A stretch of DNA of 64,000 bases from Streptomyces mangrovisoli (GTDB lineage: Bacteria > Actinomycetota > Actinomycetes > Streptomycetales > Streptomycetaceae), in contig NZ_LAVA02000005.1 of the NCBI RefSeq assembly GCF_000974985.2, forward strand, positions 62,001 through 126,000, in the 5' to 3' direction. Under the pieces are notes generated by a model. It did no database searches. It was not told the origin of the DNA and saw only the letters and a program-made list of their open reading frames with translations. The first letter of the stretch is position 1. Each line of letters opens with the position of its first letter. Positions 62,793 through 64,000 of the stretch are shown in pieces. Both the position numbers and the translations under genes were made by a program.

Positions 62793-63685
62793 CTTCCACG
62801 ACAGACGCGGCCGGACACCCGGACGTCGAGGAGATCTCCGACCTCACCGAGGGTCTGCTCGCGCCGTCCCGGGCCGTCGAGGTGCAGGGGCATCTCGAAG
62901 CGTGCGCCCTCTGCTCGGATGTCCACGCCTCGCTGGAGGAGATCCGGGAACTGCTGGGCGACCTTCCCGAACCGCAGCCGATGCCGGCCGATGTGGCAGA
63001 ACGCATCGATGCCGCCCTCGCCGCGGAGGCCCTGACCCCGACGACATCCGAAGCGCATGTTTCACGTGAAACATCGCTCGCCGCGGATCGTCCCGCCGGA
63101 CGTGCACATGGGACGCCCGTGCCGGGCGGGGTATCGACCGGTCCGGGATCGACGGCCGGCGGGGGCGCGACCACCGGCCCGGGGCGCGGACGGGTCAGGC
63201 GGCGCAGGAGGATCGCCCTGGGGACCGCCCTCACGGCCGCGGTCCTGGGGGCCGGTGCCCTTCTCGTCCAGTCGCTGGGCGGCTCCACCGGTTCCGGCGC
63301 CACGGACACGTTCTCTCACGAGAAGCTCCAGAACCAGGTCGCGGATCTCCTCGGCACCAAGAGCCCGAGCCCCAGCCCCTCCCCGAGCGGCGACACGAAG
63401 AAGCCCTGGGGAGTCCAGTCCGATGGGGACGGGGCCACGGCCAACACCTTGATCGCTCCCTCGCCGTCCGTCCCCGACTGCGTCCGCAAGGGCATCAACC
63501 GCACGGACACCGTCCTCGGGGCCAAGAAGGGCACCTACCAGGGCGACGCGGCCTATCTCGTGGTCCTCCCGGATGCCACCGACACCCGGCGCGTCACGGC
63601 CTACGTCGTCGATGCCGCCTGCGCCGGCAAGAAGCCGGCCACCCCGGGCAAGATCCTGCTGAAGCGGTCCTACGCGAAGCCCTGA
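62789..63685 (+). CDS. Transmembrane anti-sigma factor of SigM
   Basis: A 298-residue protein. The N-terminal cytoplasmic domain carries the zinc anti-sigma motif HLEACALC (H-x3-C-x2-C, about residues 32-39). One transmembrane helix (about 141-160) and an extracellular C-terminal domain with three Cys follow, after a Ser/Pro repeat. The GTG at 62789 overlaps the sigM stop. A perfect parS lies inside the coding sequence (63059-63072), encoding V-S-R-E-T in the linker before the membrane helix. By position it is the counterpart of mycobacterial RsmA. Confidence 0.9.
   Translation: MTSTTDAAGHPDVEEISDLTEGLLAPSRAVEVQGHLEACALCSDVHASLEEIRELLGDLPEPQPMPADVAERIDAALAAEALTPTTSEAHVSRETSLAADRPAGRAHGTPVPGGVSTGPGSTAGGGATTGPGRGRVRRRRRIALGTALTAAVLGAGALLVQSLGGSTGSGATDTFSHEKLQNQVADLLGTKSPSPSPSPSGDTKKPWGVQSDGDGATANTLIAPSPSVPDCVRKGINRTDTVLGAKKGTYQGDAAYLVVLPDATDTRRVTAYVVDAACAGKKPATPGKILLKRSYAKP
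63059..63072. promoter_or_regulatory. parS site within the anti-sigma gene
   Basis: Perfect GTTTCACGTGAAAC in the coding sequence, in frame as Val-Ser-Arg-Glu-Thr, in a disordered linker where sequence is free to vary. Confidence 0.9.
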
Positions 63686-63759
63686 CGCACGGCTCGCCCT
63701 TCCCTGTCTCCGCCGGTGTTCCTCTCCCGTGTGGCAACCCCGTGTGCCCGGACACACCG

Positions 63760-63785
63760 GGAATGCGCGCCCCGTAGGATCCGTT
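63760..63785 (+). promoter_or_regulatory. Sigma-R (SigR) promoter of trxB
   Basis: GGAAT (63760-63764), 18 bases, GTT (63783-63785) is an exact match to the sigma-R consensus. trxBA is a known sigma-R target in S. coelicolor, induced by disulphide (thiol-oxidative) stress. Transcription would start near 63792. Confidence 0.9.
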
Positions 63786-63856
63786 GGGTGGGGTGAGAGC
63801 TCAGAGAGACGCTCCCACCGGCCGTACGACGCAGTCCAGAGACGAGGAAACAAGCC

Positions 63857-64000
63857 GTGAGCGACGTCCGTAACGTGATCATCATCGGCTCCGGGCCGGC
63901 CGGCTACACGGCGGCGCTCTACACCGCGCGCGCCTCGCTGAAGCCGCTGGTCTTCGAGGGCGCCGTCACCGCCGGCGGTGCGCTGATGAACACGACCGAG
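63857..64000 (+). CDS. trxB: Thioredoxin reductase, 5' part
   Basis: Only the first 48 residues lie in the window. They read '[29 protein letters not shown]', the FAD-binding start of thioredoxin reductase. It uses NADPH to reduce thioredoxin. GTG at 63857 with GAGGAAACAAGCC upstream. In Streptomyces trxA follows. The gene runs off the right edge. Expression is expected from the sigma-R promoter at 63760. Confidence 0.95.
   Translation, partial: MSDVRNVIIIGSGPAGYTAALYTARASLKPLVFEGAVTAGGALMNTTE

Overview
The window is a very GC-rich actinobacterial chromosome segment, almost certainly from Streptomyces and from the origin-proximal core. Several independent lines support this: the developmental pair ssgA/ssgR, the order rpsF-ssb-rpsR-rplI-(MATE)-dnaB, the order pcnA-DUF6049-murJ-pseudokinase-sigM-anti-sigma-trxB that leads towards parAB and oriC, and ten perfect copies of the Streptomyces ParB site parS (GTTTCACGTGAAAC) plus two one-mismatch copies. 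No mobile element, prophage, CRISPR array, rRNA or tRNA gene was seen.

Layout. 1-9700: the end of a HAD phosphatase, a small conserved protein, a four-gene ABC-2 operon with two ATPase/permease pairs, an alpha/beta-hydrolase-SDR fusion, kptA, an F420-type oxidoreductase and a second HAD phosphatase. 9800-16200: the cytochrome bd operon cydA-cydB-cydDC, with a Rex operator in front of cydA. 16400-25300: a HisC-type aminotransferase, a LacI-type regulator, a metallophosphoesterase, a membrane protein, thiC under a TPP riboswitch, and a His-rich YibE/F membrane protein. 25300-32500: ssgA, ssgR, small membrane and cupin proteins, a tyrosine phosphatase overlapping a trans-sulfuration-type PLP enzyme, then LysR, NUDIX and GNAT genes. 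32600-38600: HbpS-like protein, MFS exporter with a divergent MarR, GNAT, serine hydrolase and dnaB. 39000-42500: MATE exporter convergent with the ribosomal protein/ssb operon. 42500-51700: cell-envelope genes (femX, an alanine-racemase-like protein, a GT87 protein, a class A PBP), then a PadR regulator with a near-perfect palindromic operator and inositol-phosphate synthase. 51800-64000: MFS, LppU-like protein, pcnA, DUF6049, murJ, MurJ-type pseudokinase, sigM, its anti-sigma factor, and trxB starting at a textbook sigma-R promoter.

How it works together. Many genes serve respiration and redox balance (cydABDC with Rex, trxB with sigma-R), peptidoglycan building (femX, PBP, murJ, pseudokinase, sigM), replication (dnaB, ssb, DnaA boxes) and sporulation (ssgA/R). 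ParB sites run through all of this. They are mostly in gene gaps, several at the centre of, or next to, transcription terminators; one lies at the start codon of cydDC, one lies in frame in the anti-sigma gene, and a degenerate one lies inside the TPP riboswitch. No wholly new multi-gene system was found. The most interesting signals are these dual-use parS sites and the DnaA-box clusters outside oriC. All assignments come from reading the sequence and recalled family knowledge; no database search was run.
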